Part shown: positions 12,273 to 23,104 of the stretch, piece by piece
Layout of the letters: the number at the start of each line of letters is the position of its first letter
How positions within the stretch are numbered: the first letter of the stretch is position 1
Origin: Microvelia longipes
Taxonomy: Eukaryota; Arthropoda; Insecta; Hemiptera; Veliidae
Reading direction: 5' to 3'
Length of the DNA: 64,000 nt
NCBI GenBank assembly: GCA_018340805.1
Contig: JACMZG010001913.1
Span: forward strand, 20,813,864-20,877,863
Translations under genes and position numbers: made by a program
Notes under the pieces: model-generated
What the model saw: only the letters and a program-made list of their open reading frames with translations
What the model was told of the DNA's origin: nothing
The model's database searches: none

Positions 12273-13153
12273 GTTTCCTCATTTATACCGTAGGTACATA
12301 GGAAAAGTATTGTTTGGACCAACAATCCGAAACCGGGATTTTAAACTAATTATCCATTTCAGGTGTTTTTAAGACCTACAGAGTGGTTTTTACAAAGTGG
12401 TCAAAACTGTCCGTGTATGTGTGTGTGACTACTATTTATTTATTTACAATTTACGGCGTGAGCCAATATACAAAAATCAAGAAACAAAAATCTACAAAAT
12501 TAAGATAAAAAAAAATAAGTAACAGTATAAATTAAACTAAAATAAAATAAACTACCATCCTAGCTCCCACTATTTTTATGCAAAAGAAACGAGGAACAAA
12601 AAACAATCTTAATTATGACGGAAAATATTAATTATGACGTCATTAAACGACAATATTGAGTGAGCAAATTTTTTGAAATTTCATAAAACCCGGAATAACG
12701 TTTTGATCAATTTGAAATTTAACCCAAATTTGTCATGTATAGAGCCAACAAATATGCCAAGTTTCATATTATTATCAGCAATAGTTCAAATTTTATCTGA
12801 TGGCTTGTATACGTTTTTTTAAATCAAAAATCGGAAAAGAAATCCATTTGAGTTGAAATTTAGTACAAGTCTATCAATTCACGTAAAAAATAAGTACACT
12901 AAGTTTCGTTTCAATACGGCAAGTATATCTACAGATTTTGTGAGAACATAAAAACTAAGCAGCATTGAGCGAGGCCAGCGCCTGGCTGGGTGATCACTAG
13001 AAATAAACTGAATGTATTTACTCTCTGAAGGCGAGTGAAGCGAGTCCGAAGTCTTATAGCAAAATAATTTTGATGATTTTTATATTTTTAAAACAAGCGA
13101 AGTGGGTCCGATTTGGTGAGAAAGGTTCCGCTGTACCCCGTACCGGTTTTTTT
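12273..13153 (+). mobile_element. 5S-ICR repeat, reverse-oriented copy with nested insertion
   Basis: Starts TTTCCTCATTTATACCGTAGG and ends CCCCGTACCGG followed by TTTTTTT. The 5S block at 12947-13000 (ACTAAGCAGCATTGAGCGAG..CCTGGCTGGGTGATCAC) has the A box and C box in sense orientation, and the final T-run is placed as a Pol III terminator would be. TGACGTCA lies near 12636. A LINE tail interrupts the (GT)n tract at 12434-12562. Confidence 0.85.
12434..12562 (-). mobile_element. LINE 3' tail inserted in (GT)n of the repeat
   Basis: On the minus strand the insert ends TTGTATATTGGCTCACGCCG and TAAATAAATA, directly against CACACACA of the host repeat. A related insert at 56341-56466 (GGGCTCAGCCCGTAATAAACG) occupies the same place in another copy. 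The short AT-rich body and AATAAA-type tail suggest a severely 5'-truncated LINE. Confidence 0.5.
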
Positions 13154-13311
13154 AATGTAAAATAAAAATGCTTACATAGGAAGTTAAATGACGGAGGTAG
13201 AGAGATAATTATGCACCAAAGTGTATCTCCATCTAAAACAAAAAAAAAAACAAATATATATAAACTTTGCTAACATGATCTAATGCTGCTTGAAAAGATG
13301 TCCATTTAGGT

Positions 13312-13568
13312 CAAGCTGATAGAGTTAATAAGGTGATTTAATTGGAGGTTTTTTATTAATGAAATCAAAATTTTTTTGACATGTTAGGTTATAGTCCGGA
13401 ATTGACGTCATTGCAGGAATAAATAGTAAATTTTCAATGTTGAATGTCTATACAGATTCCTGCAATGACGTCACACGTCATTCATAAAAAAAAGTCAGGT
13501 TATAACCTCTGAATGCGTTTGGTTTGTTTACATCGAATTGAATCACCTTATAAATTTCTAACATCTTG
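13312..13568. mobile_element. hAT-like MITE, copy 1
   Basis: Inverted termini CAAG..GATAGAGTTAATAAGGTGATT and AATCACCTTATAAATTTCTAAC..CTTG. The 8-bp CATTTAGG lies on both sides (one base of slack on the left), as expected for hAT. The inside has a second inverted pair, GACGTCATTGCAGGAAT and ATTCCTGCAATGACGTCA. The copy at 53151-53422 matches along its length. Confidence 0.75.
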
Positions 13569-13636
13569 CATTTAGGCTTGTTTAATATGATAGATAAATA
13601 ATTATCACCAATCAAAAGGCACAAAGTGGGATTTAA

Positions 13637-13980
13637 AAGGAGATAATTATTATTAAGGACTCAGAAAATAGGAATGATTTATTCAACGCGTTAAATAAGC
13701 GGTTTGACCCTTTACAAGGAAGGGGTATGTTGAAGGCCAAAAACAAGGGAAACGGCCCTGAGCAGAGGATAGGGCCTTCAACAAGAGAAAATGATTCTAA
13801 ACAGCAAGGCAAGTCTAGTTTTATCCCTTATTGAACAAGAAACAAGAGCAAGATCTTAATGACTTGGCTAGAAGGGTTGACCCTTTGTTTTCCCTTAGCC
13901 ATCCCCTTAATGTGATATACTTAGCTCAATCTTCTAGACAGAGACCTTGTACTCTGACCTTGATAACAACAGATTGACCT
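13637..13980 (+). pseudogene. Coding-like fragment, unknown protein
   Basis: Two neighbouring open stretches in different frames have protein-like composition unlike the AT-rich chance frames around them. The first (13637-13834) includes DLFNALNKRFDPL and a basic, Gln-rich tail; the second (about 13836-13980) includes DLNDLARRVDPLFSL, a partial echo of the first. This could be a decayed gag-like gene or an exon. No family was recognised. Confidence 0.3.
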
Positions 13981-14124
13981 TGCAAGACATTTTTAGCGTA
14001 AATAAATAAGGAAAACATGGATGATAATGGGTGGTTTAAAAATTATAAAATTAAATTAATTTTTAACAATAACAAGATGATCTATTATTAGAATTCACAA
14101 TTTTTACAAAACAGTTTTAAGTTT

Positions 14125-14680
14125 TATGATCCAAAATAATCCGTAGATATACGAGCTGAATTGGAATAAAACTTGGTATAAATATTTATTACCTGAAGGT
14201 ATACTCTCCTACCAATTTATTTTTATCACTTTTTTAATAACATATACAGCCATTCGTTAAAAAATTAAATTAATATTGTATTGTAAAATAAATAAATAAA
14301 ACATATTAATAATGAGACAAAACTTAACCTATATGATAGTTTTATACAAAACTAATAATAATATAATATAAGTCAATTTTTTGCGTTTAATGAAATTGCA
14401 AAATTTATGCTAAGGTATTATTGCGGGTAAATGACGTCATAAAATATGTTCTTCGGATAGCATAACTAGACCTAATGATTCATTTTTGTACAACGTTTCA
14501 ACTCTCTAGCATAAATACACTGGGAGATACGATGATAACAGACACACACACACGACAAACAACTTTGAGAAAACCACTTAGGAGGTCTTAAAAACACCTG
14601 AAAGCGATAATAAGTTACATCCCAGTTTCGAATTTTTCTCAAACAATACTTTTCCTTTGTACCAACGATATAAACGATAA
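14125..14680 (-). mobile_element. 5S-ICR repeat, partial copy feeding the 96-bp array
   Basis: The first half is diverged (TATTTATTACCTGAAGGTATA, ATAATGAGACAAAACTTA); from 14399 it matches well: ATTATTGCGGGTAAATGACGTCAT, CTCTCTAGCATAAATACACT, (CA)n, CCACTTAGGAGGTCTTAAAA. The end block then repeats as a tandem array. The 5S block and T-run end are missing. Confidence 0.75.
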
Positions 14681-16953
14681 TATAAGAGGATATAAACCAC
14701 CTGAAAGCGATAATAAGTTCCGGTTACGAATTTTTCTCAAACAATACTTTTCCTTTGTACCCGATATAAACAAGGAAAAGTAAAAACACCTGAAAGCGAT
14801 AATAAGTGACAGTCCGGTTAGAATTTTTCTCAAACAATACTTTTCCTTTGTGCCAACGATATAAACAGAAAAGTAAAAACACCTGAAAGCGATAATAAGT
14901 GACAGTCCGGTTACGAATTTTTCTCAAACAATACTTTTCCTTTGTACCAACGATATAAACGAGAAAAGTAAAAACACCTGAAAGCGATAATAAGTTACAT
15001 GAATTTTCTCAACAATACTTTTCCTTTGTACCAACGATATAAACGAGAAAAGTAAAAACACCTGAAAGCGATAATAAGTTACATCCCAGTTTCGAATTTT
15101 TCTCAAACAATACTTTCCTTGTACCAACGATATAAACGAGGAAAGTAAAAACACCTGAAAGCGATAATAAGTGACAGTCCGGTTACGAATTTTTCTCAAA
15201 CAATACTTTTCCTTTGTACCAACGATATAAACAAGGAAAAGTAAAAACACCTGAAAGCGATAATAAGTGACAGTCCGGTTACGAATTTTTCTCAAACAAT
15301 ACTTTTCCTTTGTGCCAACGATATAAACGAGGAAAAGTAAAAACACCTGAAAGCGATAATAAGTGACAGTCCGGTTACGAATTTTTTCAAACAATACTTT
15401 TCCTTTGTACCAACGATATAAACGAGGAAAAGTAAAAACACCTGAAAGCGATAATAAGTGACAGTCCGGTTACGAATTTTTCTCAAACAATACTTTTCCT
15501 TTGTACCAACGATATAAACGAGGAACAGTAAAAACACCTGAAAGCGATAATAAGTGACAGTCCGGTTACGAATTTTTTCAAACAATACTTTTCCTTTGTA
15601 CCAACGAATAAACGAGGAAAAGTAAAAACACCTGAAAGCGATAATAAGTGACAGTCCGGTTACGAATTTTTCAACAATACTTTTCCTTTGTACCAACGAT
15701 ATAAAGAAAAGTAAAAACACCTGAAAGCGATAATAAGTGACAGTCCGGTTACGAATTTTTCTCAACAATACTTTTCCTTTGTACCAACGATATAAACGAG
15801 GAAAAGTAACAAACACCTGAAAGCGATAATAAAGTGACAGTCCGGTTACGAATTTTCTCAAACAATACTTTTCCTTTGTACCAACGATATAAACGAGGAA
15901 AAGTAAAAACACCTGAAAGCGATAATAAGTGACAGTCCGTTACGAATTTTTCAACAAATACTTTTCCTTTGTGCCAACGATATAAACGAGGAAAAGTAAA
16001 AACACCTGAAAGCGATAATAAGTGACAGTCCGGTTACGAATTTTTCTCAAACAATACTTTTCCTTTGTACCAACGATAAAACGAGGAAAAGTAAAAACAC
16101 CTGAAAGCGATAATAAGTGACAGTCCGGTTACGAATTTTTCTCAAACAATACTTTTCCTTTGTGCCAACGATATAAACGAGGAAAAGTAAAAACACCTGA
16201 AAGCGATAATAAGTGACAGTCCGGTTACGAATTTTTCTCAAACAATACTTTTCCTTTGTACCAACGATATAAACGAGGAAAAGTAAAAACACCTGAAAGC
16301 GATAATAAGTGACAGTCCGGTTACGAATTTTTCTCAAACAATACTTTTCCTTTGTGCCAACGATATAAACAAAAGTAAAAACACCTGAAAGCGATAATAA
16401 GTGACAGTCCGGTTACGAATTTTTCTCAAACAATACTTTTCCTTTGTGCCAACGATATAAACGAGGAAAAGTAAAAACACCTGAAAGCGATAATAAGTGA
16501 CAGTCCGGTTACGAATTTTTCTCAAACAATACTTTTCCTTTGTGCCAACGATATAAACGAGGAAAAGTAAAAACACCTGAAAGCGATAATAAGTGACAGT
16601 CCGGTTACGAATTTTTCTCAAACAATACTTTTCCTTTGTACCAACGATATAAACGAAAAAGTAAAAACACCTGAAAGCGATAATAAGTGACAGTCCGGTT
16701 ACGAATTTTTCTCAAACAATACTTTTCCTTTGTGCCAACGATATAAACGAGGAAAAGTAAAAACACCTGAAAGCGATAATAAGTGACAGTCCGGTTACGA
16801 ATTTTTCTCAAACAATACTTTTCCTTTGTACCAACGATATAAATGAGTTAAAGTAAGAACACCTGAAACGGAGTATTCAGGTGATATATCGTTTTTGGAT
16901 TTTTAGTCCAAATCTAATACTTTATAACTATGGTAAAAATGAGGAAAAGTTAT
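14590..16953. repeat. Satellite-like array, about 25 units of 96 bp
   Basis: The unit runs ACACCTGAAAGCGATAATAA, GTGACAGTCCGGTTACGAAT, TTTTCTCAAACAATACTTTT, CCTTTGTACCAACGATATAA, ACGAGGAAAAGTAAAA. It is the terminal 90-100 bp of the 5S-ICR repeat. Inner units are nearly identical; the first two and the last (16860-16953) are diverged toward the dispersed consensus. Length variants (lost GAGG, CTC or AA) occur. As 96 is divisible by 3, long minus-strand frames appear, but they merely repeat the unit and are not genes. Confidence 0.95.
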
Positions 16954-16970
16954 CAACGATGGACCTCAAG

Positions 16971-16993
16971 TTTTTTTTTTTTTTTTTTTTTTA
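16971..16993. repeat. Poly(T) run
   Basis: Uninterrupted T-run, followed by T/G-rich sequence. Confidence 0.9.
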
Positions 16994-17400
16994 AACAAGT
17001 TCTTTATTGGCAAAAGTAATACAATATTTATTTTGTGTATACCGGAGCCATATTATATTATTGATTAGGGTAATTTGTGCCTCTTTATTTTATTTATTTA
17101 TTTGTTATTTTTGTGGTATAAATTTTGATTATTTTTTGGGGTGTGAGGGGGTTTGTTTGGGTCAAGGATAATTTTATATTTTTTGGTTTGGGTATTTTAT
17201 TTTTTGTTTATTTTTTTTTTGGGATTGTCAAAAGGTATTTTTGGTGGTGTTTTGAATAGGATTATATTGTATAGGTAGTTTCCTCAAGTTAAAATTATAA
17301 CTCTTGCATTTACAAATTGCCTATATAGGGTGTATTAAATTTAAATATTATTACATTGTGTAGAGTTATTCAATAGGTCATTAGAAAACAGAGAGTTATT
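16994..17400. other. T/G-rich strand-asymmetric stretch
   Basis: From about 17060 to 17260 the plus strand is nearly devoid of C (runs such as TTTTTTGGGGTGTGAGGGGG). No gene seen. The skew might reflect an old poly-purine-rich transposon end. Confidence 0.45.
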
Positions 17401-17401
17401 C

Positions 17402-17432
<31 letters not shown>

Positions 17433-17434
17433 AT

Positions 17435-17474
<40 letters not shown>
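17402..17474. repeat. (TA)n microsatellite
   Basis: TA dinucleotides with TTATA and ATAATA interruptions. Confidence 0.9.
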
Positions 17475-17479
<5 letters not shown>

Positions 17480-17940
17480 CAGTAGTCCTATTAACCCTAT
17501 AAATTCCGTAATCACTTCAATGAATATTTGGTATCTATGAAGTTAAATAATTAAAAAAATTATTATCTGGATTTTGTCGGTGCCTACAAAATAGATGGTA
17601 TACAATGCCCGCACTACACCTACGTACTACATTATAAAGTCATCTATTTATAATAAGGATCATTTAATAAAGGGTGACATGATAAGGGAACTTTACAGAC
17701 CCCTTTAAGTGTTTTATAAGATACAGAAATAAAGGCAAACTTACCTGCCCCAACAAGGTTATGGCAAAAGGCGCGAAACGCAGGTATTGTAACAAGGATA
17801 AGTCATGTTTAATATATTAACACTTCAGGGAAATGAAACATTTAAATGACCAACCTTAATTATTTTAATAAAAATATTAAGACACCAGGTAGGAAATAGA
17901 AAAATTTAAAACATGGTTAAAATAAAAAGTATATTATCCT
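17475..17940. other. No recognisable feature
   Basis: AT-rich, without long frame or clear repeat. Confidence 0.5.
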
Positions 17941-17942
17941 AC

Positions 17943-18215
17943 CTTTTCCTCATTTATACCATAGACATATAGGAAAAATATGGAGTCAGCAAAAATATCT
18001 GAAACCGGAAGGTCACCTGAATCTCCATTTCAGGTGTTTTTAAGACCTTCTAAGTGGTTTTCACAAAGTTTTCTGTCTCTATGGGGGTGTTATCATTGTA
18101 GCTCTGCTACGTAGCGTAGTTATGCTAGAGAGTTGAAACTTGGTACAACAATCAATCTTTAGGTCTAGTTGTGCTGTCTGGTAAATATTTTTATGATGTC
18201 AATCCTTAGTTTACC
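17943..18215 (+). mobile_element. 5S-ICR repeat, 5' fragment (reverse orientation)
   Basis: Starts TTTTCCTCATTTATACCATAG, continues through GAAACCGG, TTTCAGGTGTTTTTAAGACC and GTTATGCTAGAGAGTTGAAAC, and stops just after TGATGTCA, the decayed TGACGTCA site. The 5S block and T-run end are absent. Confidence 0.75.
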
Positions 18216-19298
18216 ATTTGGGACTAAAGGTCCAGGCAAAGATTATGTAGTATACCACATAATCTTTGGGTTCAGGTATAAAGAATTTGGACCTTGAAGG
18301 ACCTAGATTTAGGTCAAAAATTGGGAATATATTTGAGTACTTTAAAAACATATGTCTCACACTAGGAGCTCTTTAAGCCCTAGTGGCTTAAATACCTTAG
18401 AATAATGGCCCCTATGACTTAAGTGTAATTAATATATCACATAATTATAATAAATAATATAATATAAATATAATAATAATAATAATATAATAAATAATAT
18501 AATATATTGTATTATTTATATTATGATATATAAATAATAGCTCAGTAAAAATTACAAAAATACATAAAATGAGGAAAATTAACATCAACAAAGAGGCAGT
18601 ATATGTGAAACAAACACTTCATAAGAAATTTCATGAATACAATTTCTTAATGAAAAATTTTACCAAAATAAAAATTATAATAAATCAATAATTTTTTTCA
18701 ACAATTTCTAGTTAGTGCCTTCCCAATTATAGCAATATAAATCCCGCAATACATATATGTAACACAAACAATCTCAACAATACATATTTTTGTAAGAAAG
18801 AATTTCATGAAAAAACAAAAGTCATAATAAAAAATTGTTTTTTTTACAGTTTACTAGTTAGTGCCTTTCCAAAGGTAGTTATACAAATTCCGCAAAACAA
18901 CTATGTACTGCAGTGAACTCCAGAGAAGTTAATTGGTACAACTGGAAAACACACTCCTGCTGTCCCACCTATCCCATTATCATTTTTTTTTTCAAATTAA
19001 TTTTAACACTTGAGTTGATCCTTCATACAGAAAAGTGTACACTCATTATTGTGTTTCTTTACCACACTCTTATTTCATGTTCATTTAGTTAAGATGGTAG
19101 AGGTGGATTAAGAACAAAAAAATATATATTTAGTAGTGCGCTAATGTCACAAACTGAGGTTATTTGTTTTCAAAAAATCAAAATAATAAAGAATTGCATA
19201 TTCTTATTTTGTCCAGTCTAAATTTTAGATCTTTCTGGCCCCTATTCATTATACCTAGATGTTAAAGGGCCCTGTACGAAAACTAGATCCAATGATGG
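18216..19298. other. AT-rich stretch with GGGCCCT-type motifs
   Basis: No gene. The edges near 18370-18410 and 19240-19300 carry short GGCCCCTAT and GGGCCCT motifs that recur in and beyond the hAT element. Between them is a TAATAATAATA-rich tract (about 18430-18540). Confidence 0.45.
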
Positions 19299-19306
19299 CC
19301 CTTAAC

Positions 19307-19985
19307 CAGAGGCGGAATGGCCATTGAGAGCAAGGACGGCAGCCCTCTTTGGGCCCCCTTAGCCAAAAATAAATTTAAAGAAAAAACAACAAATTTAAAA
19401 AAAAAATATTAACATATTAAATATTTGATATATTCATAACACAACATTCACAGGGGCCCTATACTCTAAGGAAGGGCTCCTAAAGAAAAAAGCTTTTATA
19501 GTACACTAATGTTTTTAAAAATATTCTCAATTTGTTCCCTAATAATTTAGGTTCTTTAGGGCCACCACTCTTTATACTTGGGCCTTTAAATATCCCAAAC
19601 GGAAGACAAAGGCCTCAAGGGGCCCTTAATATACTTGATCAGGGCCCTAATCAGCATGAAAGGGCCCTTAAGATTATATAAAATTGTTTAGTTAAAAATT
19701 TCATTTAAATTAATAAACTTAAGTTTTACTTAAGTTTATTTTATTCTTACTTATTTATTTTATTGACTTAAGTTATTTTAATTTATTTAAATAAAATAAT
19801 ATAATTTGATTTAATTTAATTTTATTACAGATTAAGCTTGCTATAATCATTAATACTACTCTAGTTATAAGTAGTCCCCTCTAAGAATTAATATAGCAAC
19901 TCTCCCCCTCCCCTCATAGGGCTCATTAGGTTTGGGCCCTTTAGGCCAAACCCCCCTCTGGCCTTTTTAGCTCAGTCTGCCACTA
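19307..19985. mobile_element. Non-autonomous hAT element with 8-bp target duplication
   Basis: Left end CAGAGGCGGAATGGCC; right end GCTCAGTCTGCCACTA, whose complement is TAGTGGCAGACTGAGC. CCCTTAAC lies directly outside both ends (19299-19306 and 19986-19993), a perfect 8-bp duplication typical of hAT. No transposase frame. An internal block (19619-19672, ATACTTGATCAGGGCCCTAA) resembles the right flank (19990-20039, ATACTTGGTCAAGGCCCTAA). Confidence 0.8.
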
Positions 19986-19993
19986 CCCTTAAC

Positions 19994-20715
19994 ATACTTG
20001 GTCAAGGCCCTAAAGCAGCAGTAAAGGGCCTTAGGGATTGATGCTTTTTAGTATTTAAAATATTCTCAATTTACAACCTAATTAAGGCCCCTATTATTTA
20101 TGCCAGGACCTTTAAAGTCCCACACAGATAACTGGACAGAACCTAATAAAGACATTTCCCAAAATAACTGGTAAAATAATTTACTGCTTCCTTAAACTAA
20201 ATTATTACCCACTAGTAAAGGTCATAATAAACTCACAAAGAAAATTATAGTTAGAATTCTTTTTGAACTCAACCACAAATTATCTTCAATCTGGTTTAAA
20301 ACCAGGAGTAAACAGCATTAAAACATTAAAACAAGTGTGCTAATTAGTAAATATTTGTGAAAAAAATAACATGGTTGAGCACAGAGTTGTGTTTAACGCC
20401 CAACTCCAAACCCTATATGTTAAATAACTAGAGCTATATTGTTTGAGCTCGAATAAAGATTAAAAAATAGTAGAAATAACACTTATTTAGCGAATAATTG
20501 TTATTCCGAATATAGCCAAACTCATTATCAATTATTGCCATTATCAATTTGTATTTATTTTATCAAAAAATTTGACCATTGACTATAGTGGAATAGAAAA
20601 ACGACTAGAATAGAATTTAAACAATTTTTATCGTTTTGAAAGAATTTCTGTCACAAAAAAATAACTATTATAATTGAAAGGCTTTTGAGAGGCAACAAGA
20701 AATTTGCATAACCTC
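19994..20715. other. No gene; GGCCCT-rich then AT-rich
   Basis: The first 140 bp continue the GGGCCTT-type motifs of the flank; the rest is ordinary AT-rich sequence. Confidence 0.5.
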
Positions 20716-20717
20716 CT

Positions 20718-20895
20718 CTGTAGTATAACACACAATAAAATCAGTTGACAATGTCGTAAAATAATGCGAGGATGCAAATGAGATTAGTCCTAGATGTTAA
20801 TCCACGCCCACAAATTAATACCAGGCCAACCTCATTGGGTCCTCAACACTATCTTCCCTGTTGTCAACCGATTATAACCGTATGCTATACTACAG
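20718..20895. mobile_element. MITE with CTGTAGTATA termini
   Basis: Ends CTGTAGTATA and TATACTACAG, continuing inward as AATCAGTTGACA and TGTCAACCGATTATAACCG. The central block CCAACCTCATTGGGTCCTCA also occurs at about 21160 and 51790. The 75-codon frame reading out of it is not a gene. Confidence 0.75.
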
Positions 20896-20993
20896 TAACT
20901 CAAGGCTCAAGTTTGACTTCAGTAAGCAATTTGACAGCCCAAAATACAGGAGTAAAGTCACTTGTTGGTTTTATTCCACTATACCCTGTGTTA

Positions 20994-21098
20994 CTGTAAT
21001 GATCAAGTAAGTATTATTTCATTTTATTTTAAATAGCAATTGTCATTTATATTGCTACTGAAAAATAAAATGAAATAATACTTACTTGATCATTACAG
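20994..21098. mobile_element. 105-bp mariner-like MITE
   Basis: Perfect 37-bp inverted termini beginning CTGTAATGATCAAGTAAG, with TA on both outer sides (20992-20993 and 21099-21100). The TA duplication fits Tc1/mariner. The loop is about 30 bp. Confidence 0.8.
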
Positions 21099-21235
21099 TA
21101 TTATCAGTTTAAGAAAATAATGGGAGGGAGGTAATAAGGTTAGTCCTGGATGTCAAACCATGCCCACAATTGCATATCAGGCCAACCTCATTGGATCCTC
21201 ACACTATTTTTCCTGGCTGTCAACTGAATTACACT
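21099..21235. mobile_element. Partial copy of the CTGTAGTATA-family MITE
   Basis: Matches the 20718 copy from TTATCAGTTT through GTTAGTCCTGGATGTCAAACC, CCAACCTCATTGGATCCTCA and CTGTCAACTGAATTACAC. The outermost ends are lost. The mariner-like MITE sits directly beside it. Confidence 0.65.
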
Positions 21236-21268
21236 ATTCTGTATTACACTATACATGTTTGTTATGAG

Positions 21269-21392
21269 AATTTGTTTATTTATAATCATTTGTTAACGCT
21301 AATTTTCAAAAGGTCAATTAATTATTTGTAAAATAATTTTGGGGAACCAGCACTAGTAGTCTGTCAAAAGGTAGATGAGAGGGAAGTTGGCA
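21269..21392. repeat. Direct repeat, copy 1 (124 bp)
   Basis: Nearly identical to 21668-21790: TTGTTTATTTATAATCATTT, GGGGAACCAGC.CTAGTAGTC, GGGAAGTTGGCA. This suggests a recent duplication or two insertions of one element. Confidence 0.85.
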
Positions 21393-21440
21393 ATCTTGCC
21401 ATATGAGGTTATATCATCTCTGGATTTAACTATCATTTTG

Positions 21441-22081
21441 TACGTTCACACACACTCTAGATCCTCGGATCGTATAGAATACGTATGCAATACAGTCAAC
21501 TAACTTCACGGTTCTTACAGTGTATTTGTTTGGTCGATCGAGTGATAATTGATCCCGCCAAAACATGGTGTCTTGTATAGTGAAGGTTCACTTTTGATTA
21601 TAAGGAAGATTAAAACAAAAAATATATTTTATTAAATTGTGATTTCTTTGCATAATAGAAAGAAAGAAATTTGTTTATTTATAATCATTTGTTAACGCTA
21701 ATTTTCAAAAGGTCAATTAATTATTTGTAAAATAATTTTGGGGAACCAGCGCTAGTAGTCTGTCAAAGGTAGAAGAGAGGGAAGTTGGCACTAATAATAG
21801 GCAGTTGGTAATAATAAAGTTACACTAAAGAAATAATATTTCAAAAGATATTTGATCAAAAACGGTTATATAGAAGTGAATTAAAAGTTCGACGAGGTTA
21901 TCCGTTAAATACGATCGTCTCTAAAGTTACATACAGCGTATCGGGGGATCCATTTAGATTCCATCTCTCTAGTTCTAACGTATGTGATCGGATCCCCTCC
22001 GTATGGATCATACAGCTTAAATTACCGTATTGAGAGATCGTATTTTATACGATCCGCGGATCTTAAGAGTGTGTGAACGTA
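21441..22081. mobile_element. 641-bp element with long inverted termini
   Basis: Termini TACGTTCACACAC..TCT and AGAGTGTGTGAACGTA, followed by GATCC.CGGATCGTATA and TATACGATCCGCGGATC. A smaller inverted pair, GGGGGATCC/GGATCCCC, lies near 21955-22000. No coding capacity; the target duplication is not clear. Class unknown. Confidence 0.65.
21668..21790. repeat. Direct repeat, copy 2 (123 bp)
   Basis: Second copy of the 21269 repeat, lying inside the 641-bp inverted-repeat element, whereas copy 1 lies outside it. Confidence 0.85.
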
Positions 22082-22780
22082 CTAATTACGTAAGAGCAGT
22101 GCATATTTTTTGTGTTTTTATCAGCCTTCTTATAATATAGTACGTTTAAAATAAATTAAAAGCTCATTTTCCTTTGGAAATTTGATAACAAGTATTTTAA
22201 TTTACCTCAGCAAGATCTTCGAAAGTGAGATTATCCATTGTTTTCACAATATTGAAAAATAACATGTTTTAAATAATCGAAAATTAGGCCACCGGAACCA
22301 CATTGTTGTTGTTGTTGTGTTTCTTGTTTCTGCCCCAAACTTAATTATGACGGGCATTAATTACTTTTGATAATTAGAAATTACTTTCTTTATCTGTTTT
22401 TTTTTTTGTGAATGCAAGATGAACCACAGACACAAGAACGGAACCACAGAGACAAGAACGGAACTAACAGAGAAAAGAAGTACAAACAACCGGGCAAAAC
22501 AGTGTTTAGAATATCTTCTTTGTTTTCTTATTCTTTTTATTCATTTTTTCTAATACGTCGGACTTTTTATTTCTTTATATTTCTAATGAGTCGGAATACG
22601 ATTGTAGCGACTTGGAAAATTCAAAAGGACAATAATTCTGTGAGGTGCAAGTAATCGCAATTTATCAGACAACTAGAAAAATTATAATGGAGGTTACTTT
22701 GTTTTTATAGCTGGTTCGCGACCCTACGTTTACAACAGGAAGTTTAGCGATGTGTATAAGCAATTGAATTCATAAGTTGA
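22082..22780. other. No gene seen
   Basis: AT-rich. Includes GTTGTTGTTGTTGTG near 22304 and a short duplicated GAACCACAGA.ACAAGAACGGAA (22420-22462). An 80-codon open frame there has no recognisable motif. Confidence 0.45.
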
Positions 22781-22784
22781 TGGG

Positions 22785-23100
22785 AGATCAATACCATAGA
22801 TTGGTAGGAGTCCGTCAAATACCATTCATCTGCAATGGAGGTTCGGGTCCGTCAAATACCATTAATCTACAAGTGGTCCGGGGTCCGTCAAATACAGGTT
22901 ATCTACAATGGTGGCCCGGGTCCGTCAAATACCATTAATCTACAATAGTGGTCCGGGGTCCGTCAAATACAGGTTATCTACAATGGTGGCCCGGGGTACG
23001 TCAAATACCATTAATCTACAATGGTAGCCCGGGGTACGTCAAATACCATTAATCTACAATGGTGGCCCGGGGTACTTCAAATCTACAATGGTAGTCCGCA
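22785..23100. repeat. Minisatellite, 37-39-bp unit with dimer organisation
   Basis: About eight units of the form GTCCGTCAAATA, CCATTAATCTACAA, TGGTGGCCCGGG. Two types alternate: one with ACCATTAATC, the other with ACAGGTTATC. Units 2-3 and 4-5 therefore form a 75-bp dimer, while the last units are all of the first type and carry GTACGTC. Confidence 0.9.
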
Positions 23101-23104
23101 GGGC

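Noticed and set aside
14639..16811. Several long minus-strand open frames of 64-206 codons with repeated RTVTYYRFQVFLLF
   Set aside because: They are translations of the 96-bp array, whose unit length is a multiple of three. Frames break wherever a unit has an indel, and the same peptide recurs; no start or domain supports a protein.
14590..16953. Possible CRISPR array
   Set aside because: Units are contiguous 96-bp repeats without unique spacers, lie in eukaryotic transposon-rich DNA, and derive from a dispersed element.
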